From: an uncultured Pelagibacteraceae bacterium
GTDB lineage: Bacteria; Pseudomonadota; Alphaproteobacteria; Pelagibacterales; Pelagibacteraceae
DNA: 64,000 nt
Assembly: GCA_902533075.1 (NCBI GenBank)
Contig: CACAKN010000004.1
Location: 1 to 64,000 of the forward strand
Direction: 5' to 3'
In this document: positions 39,037 through 49,326 of the stretch, piece by piece
Layout of the letters: each line of letters begins with the position of its first letter
Numbering within the stretch: position 1 is the stretch's first letter
Notes under the pieces: generated by a model
The model's input: only the letters and a program-made list of their open reading frames with translations
Told to the model about the DNA's origin: nothing
Databases searched by the model: none
Position numbers and translations under genes: made by a program

Positions 39037-39058
39037 AGGGGCGATTAATTTCGCCCCT
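39037..39058 (+). terminator. GC-rich hairpin downstream of symporter
   Basis: AGGGGCGA-TTAATT-TCGCCCCT followed by short T-rich stretch. Confidence 0.75.
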
Positions 39059-39092
39059 TTAAATTCACTTCATTTTCCAATATAAAATTTGA

Positions 39093-39449
39093 ATGTCCGC
39101 CAACTTTCATCCTTTAGTTTACATAATTGATTACATATTAGGTGTTATTATGTGGACCTTAATTGGAAGAGTGGCCATGAATATCTTCCAAAAAGAAGAC
39201 TCACAGTTTTTTTTTATGAAAGTATTTGTAAAATTTACTAATCCGTTAATAAGATTATTTAAACCTTTAACACCAACATTTATTATTCAACCATTGGTTC
39301 CATTATATGTTGCGTGGTTTTTTTTTATGATAAGATTTTACGTTATGCCTTGGGTTTTGGGTTATTCTGTGATGGGAATGTTATCTTTTCCTCTGGAAAG
39401 TGAGATTTCGAGACAAATTTACCAATTTTTTAATTCAATTAAATTTTAA
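39093..39449 (+). CDS. membrane protein of unknown function (YggT-like topology)
   Basis: 118-aa hydrophobic ORF MSANFHPLVYIIDYILGVIMWTLIGRVAMNIF. Confidence 0.65.
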   Translation: MSANFHPLVYIIDYILGVIMWTLIGRVAMNIFQKEDSQFFFMKVFVKFTNPLIRLFKPLTPTFIIQPLVPLYVAWFFFMIRFYVMPWVLGYSVMGMLSFPLESEISRQIYQFFNSIKF

Positions 39450-39477
39450 AAATTGATACTAGTAAATTTAGTTATCA

Positions 39478-40137
39478 ATGAAAAAAATACAAATTTCACC
39501 ATCAATTCTATCAGCTGATTTCAGTCAATTAGGAAATGAAATTAAAAGATTAGAAGATGCGGGAGCAGATATGATACATGTAGATGTAATGGATGGTCAT
39601 TTTGTCCCCAATTTAACAATCGGACCTCCAGTTATTAAGGCATTAAAGAAGCAATCTTCAATATTATTTGATGTGCACTTAATGATTTCTCCCGTTCATA
39701 AATATATTAAAGCTTATGCAGATGCTGGTGCAGATATAATTACCATTCACCCTGAAGCGACGGATGATTTAAAATCTTCAATTTCAAAAATCAAGGAATT
39801 AAAAAGAAAGGTTGGTGTTTCGCTTAATCCTGAAACAAAAATTGATACAATAATAAATTTTTTAGAAGATATTAATTTAGTTCTAATTATGAGTGTTAAT
39901 CCTGGTTTCGGTGGTCAAAAATTTATGCCTGAGGTATTAAGCAAAATAAAAGAATTAAAAAAAATTCAGGAAGAAAAAAAATTAAACTTTGACATTGAAA
40001 TTGACGGTGGAATAAATTTTGATAATGCTAAAATTGCAATTAATGCAGGAGCAAATATATTAGTATCAGGTACTACAATTTTTAAAAGTAATAACGGAGA
40101 TATCAAAAAAAATATTGAATTATTAAAATCAAATTAA
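39478..40137 (+). CDS. rpe: ribulose-phosphate 3-epimerase
   Basis: SPSILSADFSQLGNEI; HVDVMDGHFVPNLTIGP; MSVNPGFGGQKF. Confidence 0.97.
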   Translation: MKKIQISPSILSADFSQLGNEIKRLEDAGADMIHVDVMDGHFVPNLTIGPPVIKALKKQSSILFDVHLMISPVHKYIKAYADAGADIITIHPEATDDLKSSISKIKELKRKVGVSLNPETKIDTIINFLEDINLVLIMSVNPGFGGQKFMPEVLSKIKELKKIQEEKKLNFDIEIDGGINFDNAKIAINAGANILVSGTTIFKSNNGDIKKNIELLKSN

Positions 40138-40141
40138 TTTC

Positions 40142-41749
40142 ATGATTTATATAAATCGATTTTTTTTTAATTTTATTAATCAATTAAGAAAAATTTATTT
40201 AAATTCAAATTTTTATGATAAGAAGATTTCTAATATAAATAAACAAGATCTTATTTATAAACCAAGCCCACATTTATTATCTTCCTTAATTAAGTATCAA
40301 AAAAAAAAGTTTAAAATTGAAGATTTTTCTTTAAATAAAATTTGGACCGAAAATAATTTGAGTAAAAAGGAATTTAAAAAACTCAATAATTTTTTTTGGT
40401 TTTTTAGTTTAGATTTAAAATCATCTAAAAAAAATACTCAAACAGTAATTACAAATTGGATAAAAAATAACGAAAAATATAATCACAAAAGTTGGAGTTT
40501 TGACCTAACAGCTAAGAGGATAATTGCCTGGTTGTCATGTCACAACCTGTCCTTTGAGGAAGGTAACCAAGAATATAAAGATACCTTTAATGCAGTTATA
40601 AAGAAACAGACCAATCATTTGATTAATGAAATAAATCAGTCAAAATTAATTGATGATAAATTGATAGGTTGCGCTTCAATTATTCTTGTGGGACTTTGTT
40701 ATCAAAATGATAAAAATTATTTATCTTTTGGATCATCTTTCCTAAAAAAAATATCAAAATTAACGTTAGATAATTATGGTTTCCCCAAATCAAGAAATAT
40801 TAATCAATTAATTTTATATCTTAAATATTTTATTTTAATACGTGAATGGTTCAAAGAATGCCAATCAACTGTTCCTGAATTTATTGATGAAACTATCTAT
40901 TACCTAGGACAAGGATATGCTTTTTTTCAAAATAATTCTGGTTCAACCTTTTTATTTAATGGCAATAATATCTCGAATAATGAGGAATTCGATAATTATT
41001 TAAAAAGACTTGGTTATAAATTTAAAAATGAGAAACAAGATTTCGGAGGGTATACAATTTTTAGAGATAAAAAAATATGCCTAATAATGGATAACGGCTC
41101 TACTCCAAACATGAAGTATACAAGAGATTATCAATCTGGAGCTTTGTCATTTGAAATCATAACCAATGGAAAAAAGTTAATTAGTAATTGTGGGTATTTC
41201 AAAGATAATCATAAACTTAATCGATTATCAAAATCTTCAGCAGCTCAGAGTACACTAATAATTGACGATAATTCTTCATGTCAATTTTCTAAAATAAATA
41301 ATTTTTTTTTTATAAAAAACGGTTTGAAAATAATAAATAAAAACTATGTGTTTGAAAAAAACTATTGGAAAATAAGTGCCTCCCATGATGGTTACTTAAA
41401 AAAATATAACTCAATACATGAGAGGGAGATAGAATTTTATCCTGAGAAAATGAGTTTTGTTGGTACAGACAAAATAATTAAAAAAAAAACTAATAATAAT
41501 TATAAATTTGATATTCGATTTCATTTAGAACCGAGTGTTAAATTAATGAAAACACAAGATAAAAAAACGATCTTAATTGAATTAAATGATGAAGGATGGA
41601 AATTTACCTGTGATAATTATGATATTAATATTGATAATGGTTTATATTTCGGTAATAAAAATTTATACATAGAAAATCAAAATATTTTCATTAGTGGTAT
41701 TTCTAACAACCAAATTGAAAAAATTAAGTGGGAAATTAAAAAAATATGA
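40142..41749 (+). CDS. heparinase II/III family protein
   Basis: GGYTIFRDKKICLIMDNG...SGALSFEIITNGKKLISNCGYF; position between rpe and purH. Confidence 0.8.
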   Translation: MIYINRFFFNFINQLRKIYLNSNFYDKKISNINKQDLIYKPSPHLLSSLIKYQKKKFKIEDFSLNKIWTENNLSKKEFKKLNNFFWFFSLDLKSSKKNTQTVITNWIKNNEKYNHKSWSFDLTAKRIIAWLSCHNLSFEEGNQEYKDTFNAVIKKQTNHLINEINQSKLIDDKLIGCASIILVGLCYQNDKNYLSFGSSFLKKISKLTLDNYGFPKSRNINQLILYLKYFILIREWFKECQSTVPEFIDETIYYLGQGYAFFQNNSGSTFLFNGNNISNNEEFDNYLKRLGYKFKNEKQDFGGYTIFRDKKICLIMDNGSTPNMKYTRDYQSGALSFEIITNGKKLISNCGYFKDNHKLNRLSKSSAAQSTLIIDDNSSCQFSKINNFFFIKNGLKIINKNYVFEKNYWKISASHDGYLKKYNSIHEREIEFYPEKMSFVGTDKIIKKKTNNNYKFDIRFHLEPSVKLMKTQDKKTILIELNDEGWKFTCDNYDINIDNGLYFGNKNLYIENQNIFISGISNNQIEKIKWEIKKI

Positions 41750-43284
41750 TGAAAAAAATTAAATCAGCATTAATTTCAGTGTCAGATAAATCAAACTTAG
41801 AGTCTATTTTAAAGATTTTAAAAAAAAATAACGTTAAACTAATAAGTTCTGGAGGAACTTTTAAGAAAATTAAAAAACTCAAATACAAATGTACAGAAGT
41901 ATCTAAATATACAGGATTTAATGAAATTCTAAATGGCAGGGTAAAAACATTACATCCTAAAATTCATGCTGGAATTTTAAACAAAAGAAATAACAAGCTT
42001 CATCAGAAACAATTAAAAAAAAATGGCTTCGAAAATATAGATTTAGTTTTAGTCAATTTTTATCCTTTTGAACAAATGTTAAAGAAAACCAAGAATCATA
42101 AAAAAATTTTAGAAAATATAGATATTGGTGGGCCTTCATTAGTGAGAGCTGCAGCAAAGAATTATAATGATGTTACTGTTGTAACTTCAATTAGTCAATA
42201 TTCTGAACTAATTAATCAATTGCAAGTAAACAATGGTTCAACTTCTCTTAAATTTAGAGAGAAAATGTCTAGATTAGCTTTCACAGAAACAGCCTATTAC
42301 GACTCTCTGATATCAAATTATTTTAATAATTTTTCGAATATTGATTTTCCACAAAAAAAAATTACTCATTCAAATCTTATCGAAAAGCTAAGATATGGAG
42401 AAAATCCTCATCAAAAAAGCGCTGCTTACACGATAGAAGAAACTGCCAAAATTGATAAGATACATGGCAAACAACTCAGCTATAACAATTATAACGATAT
42501 TTTTTCAGCATTAATGATATCTAAATCACTACCCAAAAATACAGGTACAGTAATTGTAAAACATGCTAACCCTTGTGGTGTATCAGCAATCAAAGGTAAA
42601 CTTAATAGTTTTAATGCAGCATTAGCATGTGATCCAATAAGCGCATTTGGAGGAGTAGTTTCGTGTAATTTTAAAATTACAAAACCTTTAGTTTATAAAT
42701 TAAATAAAATTTTCTTAGAGGTAATAATTGCAAATGGTTTTGATAAGCAGGCAATTAAATTATTAAAATCAAAAAAAAATTTGAGGTTAATAGATGCATC
42801 AAAATTTTCATTTAAAAAATCTTTAAAATTTAATTCTTATGATGATACTTTTTTAATACAATCAGAAGATAATCAAATATTCGATAGAAAAAATTTTAAA
42901 GTTGTTTCCAAAAAAAAACCGAGTAAATCACAATTTAATAATTTAATATTTGCTTTTAATGTTTGTCGTTATGTTAAATCTAATGCGATTGTAATTGCCA
43001 GTAATAAATCCACAGTAGGTATAGGATCAGGACAACCAAGTAGACTAGATAGTTGTAGTATTGCTATCAATAAAATGAATAAATTTTCAAAAAATAAAAA
43101 AGAATTAGTTGCTGCTTCAGATGCTTTTTTTCCTTTTGTAGATGGGATGGAAAAGTTAATACAATCTGGGGTATCTGCTGTAATTCAGCCTGCAGGATCC
43201 ATAAGAGATAAAGAAATTATTAAATTTGCAAATGAAACTAATAGTGTCTTAATTTTTTCTAAAACAAGGCACTTTAGACATTAG
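41746..43284 (+). CDS. purH: bifunctional AICAR formyltransferase/IMP cyclohydrolase
   Basis: ALISVSDKSNLESI; GGRVKTLHPKIHAG equivalent; KHANPCGVS; SDAFFPFVDG. Confidence 0.97.
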   Translation: MMKKIKSALISVSDKSNLESILKILKKNNVKLISSGGTFKKIKKLKYKCTEVSKYTGFNEILNGRVKTLHPKIHAGILNKRNNKLHQKQLKKNGFENIDLVLVNFYPFEQMLKKTKNHKKILENIDIGGPSLVRAAAKNYNDVTVVTSISQYSELINQLQVNNGSTSLKFREKMSRLAFTETAYYDSLISNYFNNFSNIDFPQKKITHSNLIEKLRYGENPHQKSAAYTIEETAKIDKIHGKQLSYNNYNDIFSALMISKSLPKNTGTVIVKHANPCGVSAIKGKLNSFNAALACDPISAFGGVVSCNFKITKPLVYKLNKIFLEVIIANGFDKQAIKLLKSKKNLRLIDASKFSFKKSLKFNSYDDTFLIQSEDNQIFDRKNFKVVSKKKPSKSQFNNLIFAFNVCRYVKSNAIVIASNKSTVGIGSGQPSRLDSCSIAINKMNKFSKNKKELVAASDAFFPFVDGMEKLIQSGVSAVIQPAGSIRDKEIIKFANETNSVLIFSKTRHFRH

Positions 43285-43618
43285 CTTCCTTGTCAATTTT
43301 TGCAGCTAATATAAAATCATTCTCTGATAAACCTTCAATTGCATGGGTGGTAATATTTATTTTTGCATACCCCCAACCAAATAAAATATCTGGATGATGA
43401 CCTTCCTCTTCAGATATTTTGCCAACTTTATTAACGAAATTTTGACTTTTTAAGAAATTTTCAAAAGTAAATTTTTTTTCTAAAAAGAAAATTTTATTTT
43501 CATTTTGAACAATTTTCCAACCATCAACTTTTTTTTGATATTTATGAATTTCATTAATATCAAATGGCACAGCTCCACCCTCACAAGGTACACATTTTTT
43601 TTTTGTTAAATCACTCAT
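43274..43618 (-). CDS. pterin-4a-carbinolamine dehydratase-like
   Basis: KISEEEGHHPDILFGWGYAKINITTHAIEGLSENDF. Confidence 0.9.
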   Translation of the reverse strand: MSDLTKKKCVPCEGGAVPFDINEIHKYQKKVDGWKIVQNENKIFFLEKKFTFENFLKSQNFVNKVGKISEEEGHHPDILFGWGYAKINITTHAIEGLSENDFILAAKIDKEANV

Positions 43619-43622
43619 AATT

Positions 43623-43697
43623 TGGAGCGGGCAAAGGGGGTCGAACCCTCGACCTTCTCGTTGGCAACGAGACGCTCTACCACTGAGCTATGCCCGC
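43623..43697 (-). tRNA. tRNA-Gly (anticodon GCC), CCA encoded
   Basis: GCGGGCATAGCTCAGTGGTAGAGCGTCTCGTTGCCAACGAGAAGGTCGAGGGTTCGACCCCCTTTGCCCGCTCCA folds as cloverleaf. Confidence 0.97.
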
Positions 43698-43764
43698 TTA
43701 AAAAAATATTATAGTTAGACATTTTTTTTAATTCAAGTAATATTAAATATGATATATTTAGCTA

Positions 43765-44415
43765 ATGAACAAAGAAAATTTACCAAAAAAAATAGCTGTT
43801 TTCCCACTTAGTAATTTTATAATATTTCCAAAAACTACTGTCCCACTAAATATCTTTGAGCCTAGATACATAGACATGATTAACGATAGCATGAAATCTG
43901 ATAAATTTGTTGGTATGATACAACCCAAAGCATCTAAAGATAACAATAATAATTTTAATCCCCAACTTCACGAAATAGGATGTATGGGTAAAATAACAAG
44001 TTTCAAAGAGACTGAGGACTCAAGATTTTTAATTGAACTAAAGGGTATTATTAGATTTAAAATTACAAAAGAAATTCAATCAACTAAGAAATATAGAGAG
44101 TGTGAAGTAAATTTTGCAGATTATTTTGAAGATTTAGAAAATAAAAAAGAAAATATAAAATTCTCTGATTTAGAACTTATTTTTAAAGATTTAAAATCAC
44201 TTTTTGAAAAAAGAGGTTTTATAATTAATTGGAGAGGATTAGAAAAACAAAGTTTAGATGAAACTATCAATGCTCTTGCTATGGCCTCTCCCTTCACAAT
44301 TGAGGAAAAACAAGTTTTATTAGAAGCAAAAAATTTAAATATGCGAAAGACAAAGATTGCTGAAATACTTACTACTTATTCATTTGATCAATTTAATAAT
44401 ACAACGATACAATAG
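43765..44415 (+). CDS. LON substrate-binding-domain protein (Lon N-terminal-like, no protease domain)
   Basis: IAVFPLSNFIIFPKTTVPLNIFEPRYIDMI. Confidence 0.88.
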   Translation: MNKENLPKKIAVFPLSNFIIFPKTTVPLNIFEPRYIDMINDSMKSDKFVGMIQPKASKDNNNNFNPQLHEIGCMGKITSFKETEDSRFLIELKGIIRFKITKEIQSTKKYRECEVNFADYFEDLENKKENIKFSDLELIFKDLKSLFEKRGFIINWRGLEKQSLDETINALAMASPFTIEEKQVLLEAKNLNMRKTKIAEILTTYSFDQFNNTTIQ

Positions 44416-44418
44416 TAT

Positions 44419-45486
44419 TTAAATTTCAATACCGTTATCAGCAAATTTTGTAAATAAATTATTTATAATTTTATTCCTACCTAAAAGTTTGATTGATTTA
44501 CTAAAAACTTTCATTTCAGTTTTACTTTCCATTCTAAAAAATTCATAAATAAAATCTATTCCTCTTGAGAAAATATAATTTTTATTTTTCATATTTTTTT
44601 CAAAATCTAAACAAATTGAGGTATCCAAATCTAATCCGTGTATTTGCTTAAAATTAATCAATCTAAGTATTTCTTTAATATCTCTAATTGACATATTAAA
44701 ACCCTGTCCAGCATGTGGATGCAACCTGTGCAAAATGTCTCCAAAAGCAATTACATTTTTATGATAATATGACCTTAAGTTTGAAGATGTTAATTCAAAA
44801 TGATAAATTTTATTTATTCTCAAAATTTTATATTTATTATTATATTTTCTTATTAATGCCTTCAAATCTACAACTTTTTTTCCTCTAATGGAAAAAACTA
44901 CAGAAGTTTCTGTTGAAGAAATTGGTAAAAAAGCGATTGGTCCTTTTTTAGTAAAAATCTGGATAGCTGTGTTATTTTGTAATTTCTTATGTTTGAAAGA
45001 AGTTATATGAGCAAAACTATCATATTTTTTCTCAATTTTTTTATTGAAAAATTTGTTTGTTATATAATTTTGGTTTTCACAGTTAAAGATTAACTTATAA
45101 TTACTTTTCATTAAGAGATTGTAATCTATCTTTTTTTTAAAATTTACTAACTTATTTTTTTTCAAATCTAAATATAAAGAATTATATAAATCAACATTTC
45201 TTACTATTGAAAAAAGATTTTTATTATTTTCAAAGTTCAATATCTTTTCATTTTTTAAATTATCACTATAAATTTCTATTTTATTTACGTTCCATAATAG
45301 TTTTTCAATTTTTAATATATTTCTATTGAAGAAATTAATGTTATCTTTAGAAATTCCTAAGGTTTGTATTTTGTCGTATTTTCTTAATTTTTTGTTTGCA
45401 AATATATCTATTTTTATACCTTGATTAATTAGTGCTTTAGCCAATGCTAAGCTTGTCAAACCATTGCCTATTATTGATACTTTCAT
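44419..45486 (-). CDS. UbiH/UbiF-type FAD-dependent hydroxylase, divergent
   Basis: MKVSIIGNGLTSLALAKAL; FGDILHRLHPHAGQGFNMSIRDI; start at internal Met 45486. Confidence 0.82.
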   Translation of the reverse strand: MKVSIIGNGLTSLALAKALINQGIKIDIFANKKLRKYDKIQTLGISKDNINFFNRNILKIEKLLWNVNKIEIYSDNLKNEKILNFENNKNLFSIVRNVDLYNSLYLDLKKNKLVNFKKKIDYNLLMKSNYKLIFNCENQNYITNKFFNKKIEKKYDSFAHITSFKHKKLQNNTAIQIFTKKGPIAFLPISSTETSVVFSIRGKKVVDLKALIRKYNNKYKILRINKIYHFELTSSNLRSYYHKNVIAFGDILHRLHPHAGQGFNMSIRDIKEILRLINFKQIHGLDLDTSICLDFEKNMKNKNYIFSRGIDFIYEFFRMESKTEMKVFSKSIKLLGRNKIINNLFTKFADNGIEI

Positions 45487-45516
45487 AATAATTTTAATTT
45501 TAACAACAAAAATTAG

Positions 45517-47643
45517 ATGATACAAAGTGGTAAATTTGATTCACCTAATATGGATATAAAAAAACTAGCAAATTCAGCATTAATTTTTACGATTAATAGA
45601 TTGATAGAAATTTTTGGTGTTTTTACTTTTTGTTTAGGAATTTTACTTTTTATAACACTAATTACTTATTCTCCCACAGATCCAAATTTTATATTTCCAG
45701 AAAATACAGAAATAAAAAATTTACTAGGATTCCAAGGAAGCTATATTTCTGATCTTTTTATTCAATCAGTAGGTTTGGTATCATATCTCATACCAGTTTC
45801 TTTTATTTTTACGGGGATTAATATTTTTAGAAATAAAGAAATATTTTTATTATTAGAGAATACTTTTTATATTATTATTTATATTTTCTTCGGATCATTA
45901 TTTCTGGATATCTTTTATAAAGATACTTTTATTTTTTATATTAATGGAAATGGTGGTTTTGTTGGAAGCTTTTTAAATAAAATTTTTTTCAAAAATATTT
46001 TACCTACATACAATAATATCTTTTATTATTTTTTAATTTTTTTAACAGTTTTATTATTTTTGAAAAGTATAAATTTTAATCCTAAAAATTTTATAAAATC
46101 TATTAACAAGATGATAAAAGCTTTCTCATATCGAAAAGAAAAAAACTATACTAATAAAGACGAATTAATAAATGAATATATTCCTCAGGATCAAATCAAA
46201 AATTTAATTCAGGAAGATCTTCCTTTTATAAAAGCTGAGGCTAATCAATCTTTAAAAAACTCAAATAAATTTACACTTCCCTCTACAGATTTATTAAAAG
46301 AACCATCAAAAAAAGAAAGGTCTAATACAAACAAAAATGAAAATAACGATCCTAAATTTCTTGAAAAGATTCTTCTTGATTTCGGTGTAAGTGGGAGCAT
46401 AAAAAAAATAAGTCATGGTCCAGTTGTTACTTTAAATGAATTTGAGCCTGCTGCTGGAGTTAAAGTTTCAAAAATCATAAATCTTTCAGATGATATAGCT
46501 CGAAATACAAGTTCAGAATCAGCTCGTATTGCAACAATACCAGGCAGTAATACTGTGGGTATAGAGTTGCCAAACTTATCAAGAGAAAATGTATACCTAA
46601 GCGAAATATTAAATAATTCTGATTTTAAAAAAAAAGAAATAAAATTACCTATAGCATTAGGAAAAAGTATTTCTGGAACTGCAATTGTCAGTGATTTAAC
46701 TTCAATGCCACATTTATTAATTGCTGGGACAACAGGTTCAGGAAAATCGGTTTGTATTAATACTATAATTTTATCTCTACTCTTTAAACACACTCCTGAG
46801 AGATGTAAATTTATTTTAATTGATCCAAAAATGTTGGAACTTTCAACTTATGAAGGTGTCCCCCATTTACTTTGTCCTGTAATTACAGAAGCAAAAAAAG
46901 CTGCCTCTGTTTTAGGTTGGGTAGTTAAAGAAATGGAAAGTAGATATAGATTAATGACTAAAGAAGGAGTTAGGAATATCGATGGATATAATGCAAAACA
47001 CAAACTACCAATGCCCTATATTGTGGTAGTAGTTGATGAAATGTCAGACTTAATGTTAGTTGCAAGTAAAGAGATAGAAAATTATATTCAAAAGCTGTCT
47101 CAAATGGCGAGAGCTGCAGGTATTCATATTATTATGGCAACCCAAAGACCAAGTGTTGATGTAATTACTGGAACTATAAAAGCTAATTTCCCAACTCGTA
47201 TTTCGTTTCAAGTAACATCAAAAATAGATAGTAGAACAATTCTTGGTGAACAAGGAGCTGAACAATTATTGGGAAAAGGTGATATGCTTTACATGTCATC
47301 AGCGAATAAAATTGTAAGAATTCACGCGCCATTTGTTTCTGATAATGAGATCGAAAAGATTAATAATTTTTTAAGATCTCAAGCCGAACCAGATTATGTC
47401 GATGAAATTTTAAATTTTGCTGATGAAAAAGAAATAGGTGACGGTTCAAAAAATCAAGGTGATAAAGATGAATTATACCAAACTGCAGTTGAAATAATCA
47501 AATCAGAGGGAAAGGCATCAACATCATTTTTACAAAGAAAACTTCAAATTGGATACAATAGGGCTGCAAGAATTATTGATATGATGGAAGATGAAGGCAT
47601 TGTTAGCAAAGCAAATCATGTTGGAAAAAGAGATGTACTTTAA
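45517..47643 (+). CDS. ftsK: DNA translocase FtsK
   Basis: GTTGSGKSVCINTII Walker A; MATQRPSVDVITGTIKANFPTRISF; C-terminal winged helix. Confidence 0.97.
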   Translation: MIQSGKFDSPNMDIKKLANSALIFTINRLIEIFGVFTFCLGILLFITLITYSPTDPNFIFPENTEIKNLLGFQGSYISDLFIQSVGLVSYLIPVSFIFTGINIFRNKEIFLLLENTFYIIIYIFFGSLFLDIFYKDTFIFYINGNGGFVGSFLNKIFFKNILPTYNNIFYYFLIFLTVLLFLKSINFNPKNFIKSINKMIKAFSYRKEKNYTNKDELINEYIPQDQIKNLIQEDLPFIKAEANQSLKNSNKFTLPSTDLLKEPSKKERSNTNKNENNDPKFLEKILLDFGVSGSIKKISHGPVVTLNEFEPAAGVKVSKIINLSDDIARNTSSESARIATIPGSNTVGIELPNLSRENVYLSEILNNSDFKKKEIKLPIALGKSISGTAIVSDLTSMPHLLIAGTTGSGKSVCINTIILSLLFKHTPERCKFILIDPKMLELSTYEGVPHLLCPVITEAKKAASVLGWVVKEMESRYRLMTKEGVRNIDGYNAKHKLPMPYIVVVVDEMSDLMLVASKEIENYIQKLSQMARAAGIHIIMATQRPSVDVITGTIKANFPTRISFQVTSKIDSRTILGEQGAEQLLGKGDMLYMSSANKIVRIHAPFVSDNEIEKINNFLRSQAEPDYVDEILNFADEKEIGDGSKNQGDKDELYQTAVEIIKSEGKASTSFLQRKLQIGYNRAARIIDMMEDEGIVSKANHVGKRDVL

Positions 47644-48190
47644 TAGAATTATTTGTCTAATTATAGTTTTTAATTGTTTAACAAACAATGTCTCAGCCTC
47701 AATTAAAGATAATATACTTAATAAGTTCAAGAATATTGAAAATATCTCATTTAATTTTGAACAAAATATAAATGGGAAAATAGAAAATGGTAATTGTATA
47801 ATAAAATACCCAAAAAAAATTTATTGCAAATATGACCTTAGTAATCAAAAAATTTTAGTGTCTAATGGAAAATCTTTAGTAATTAAAACCTTAAGTAGTT
47901 ATTATTTATATCCATTAGAAAAGACTCCTTTAAACTCAATTTTAAATAAAGCTTTCTTAATAAAAAAAATAGAAAATTTAAAAGAGAGAAATGTCGGCAA
48001 AAACTTTATTAATTATAAATTTGTTGAAAATGAAAATGAAATTAATCTATTTTTTGACAAAAAAACCTTTAATCTAATTGGTTGGCAAACAATTGATATA
48101 TATCAAAATATTAGTATTACCTATCTGTCATCTATAAAGAGAAATCAAAAATTAAATAAAGATTTGTTTGTAATACCAAAACAAAATTGA
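47633..48190 (+). CDS. lolA: outer-membrane lipoprotein carrier protein LolA-like
   Basis: Signal peptide, NISFNFEQNINGKIENGNCIIKYPKKIYCKYD; position after ftsK. Confidence 0.82.
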   Translation: MYFNRIICLIIVFNCLTNNVSASIKDNILNKFKNIENISFNFEQNINGKIENGNCIIKYPKKIYCKYDLSNQKILVSNGKSLVIKTLSSYYLYPLEKTPLNSILNKAFLIKKIENLKERNVGKNFINYKFVENENEINLFFDKKTFNLIGWQTIDIYQNISITYLSSIKRNQKLNKDLFVIPKQN

Positions 48191-48191
48191 T

Positions 48192-48695
48192 TTATAATAG
48201 TACAGTTTCTGTTTTAAAGATTTTCATACCTCTAGAGATATAATTGTTTAAAGCATTTTTATGATCTAATGAACATGTATGAACCCAGACTCTTTTGGGT
48301 TTGTTTAGAAACGAATTTTTAATAGCTTTTGATAATAAAAATGAACCTAATTTTTTGTTTTGATATTCTTCCAATACTCCCAGATAAGCTATTTCAACTT
48401 CATCCTTTTCTGGATGTAAAATAAGTTCAAAATATCCTGCTATATCTTTTATGCTTTTTAAAACATAAGTTTTTACATTTTTATTTGAAACATAATCAAT
48501 CCATTGCTTTTCAGTCCAAACTAGCCTATCTACCCAATGATGGTTTTTTCCTATTTTTTTGTAAAAAAATTTATTTAATTGGAAATCAACTGGATCTACA
48601 AGACTAATAGAATACTTTTCTGATAAACCAGTAGTCTCCTTTAAATCTTCTAAAAAATTTATTTCCAAGTAATTTCTCTGAATTTTTTTATTCAC
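48192..48695 (-). CDS. GNAT-family N-acetyltransferase
   Basis: VEIAYLGVLEEYQNKKLGSFLLSKAIKNSF; HTCSLDHKNALNNYISRGMKIFKTE. Confidence 0.88.
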   Translation of the reverse strand: MNKKIQRNYLEINFLEDLKETTGLSEKYSISLVDPVDFQLNKFFYKKIGKNHHWVDRLVWTEKQWIDYVSNKNVKTYVLKSIKDIAGYFELILHPEKDEVEIAYLGVLEEYQNKKLGSFLLSKAIKNSFLNKPKRVWVHTCSLDHKNALNNYISRGMKIFKTETVLL

Positions 48696-49057
48696 TCAAC
48701 CATCTTACCCACTTTTTCACCTCCAAATAAATGAAAGTGTAAATGAGGTACCTCTTGGCCACCATGTTCACTGATATTGGCTAAAGCTCTATAACCTTTT
48801 CCTGTATCAACAGAAATACCTAATTTTTTAGCTACTATATTAATTCCTTTTAATAAACCTACCATTTCATCAGGTGATGCATTCAAACTAAAATCGTCTA
48901 GATCAATGTATTTTCCCTTTGGTATTACAAGTGCATGCACTTTTTTTTGAGGATTTATGTCATAAAATGATAATACAAAATCATCTTCATAAATTTTTTT
49001 ACACGGAATTTCTCCTCTTAAAATTTTTGCAAAAATATTATTATCATCGTAACTCAT
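48692..49057 (-). CDS. HIT-family hydrolase (HinT-like)
   Basis: IFAKILRGEIPCKKIYED; HGGQEVPHLHFHLFGG. Confidence 0.93.
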   Translation of the reverse strand: MSYDDNNIFAKILRGEIPCKKIYEDDFVLSFYDINPQKKVHALVIPKGKYIDLDDFSLNASPDEMVGLLKGINIVAKKLGISVDTGKGYRALANISEHGGQEVPHLHFHLFGGEKVGKMVE

Positions 49058-49325
49058 TTTTTCTTTTATTTAATTCCTCCATAACATCTTCAATTTTTAC
49101 ATCATTACCCTCTAAATACATTATTAAATGATAAAAAACATCTGCAGCTTCATGAATTTTGTTTGAATTATTTTCAACAGCTTCGATTAGTTCATTTATT
49201 TCCTCTAAAACTTTTTCTTTGCTCAAGGATTTATCACTAAGTAGTTTATTTGTATAAGATCCATCTACAGGAGTTTTTTTTCGCTCTCTTGCGAGATTAA
49301 ATAAACTTTCTAAAGTATTTAGCAT
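49044..49325 (-). CDS. hisE: phosphoribosyl-ATP diphosphatase
   Basis: EEINELIEAVENNSNKIHEAADVFYHLIMYL; in his cluster. Confidence 0.9.
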   Translation of the reverse strand: MLNTLESLFNLARERKKTPVDGSYTNKLLSDKSLSKEKVLEEINELIEAVENNSNKIHEAADVFYHLIMYLEGNDVKIEDVMEELNKRKNELR

Positions 49326-49326
49326 A

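Noticed and set aside
41302-41311. T10 tract in the heparinase-like gene as phase-variable switch
   Set aside because: Single run of near-typical length for this genome and not in a signal peptide or promoter.
46413-46793. 126-aa antisense ORF in ftsK; likewise 30228-30557, 53049-53258, 53592-53945, 58201-58539, 61369-61551 and 63439-63863
   Set aside because: Antisense to well-conserved domains, no start context or family signature.
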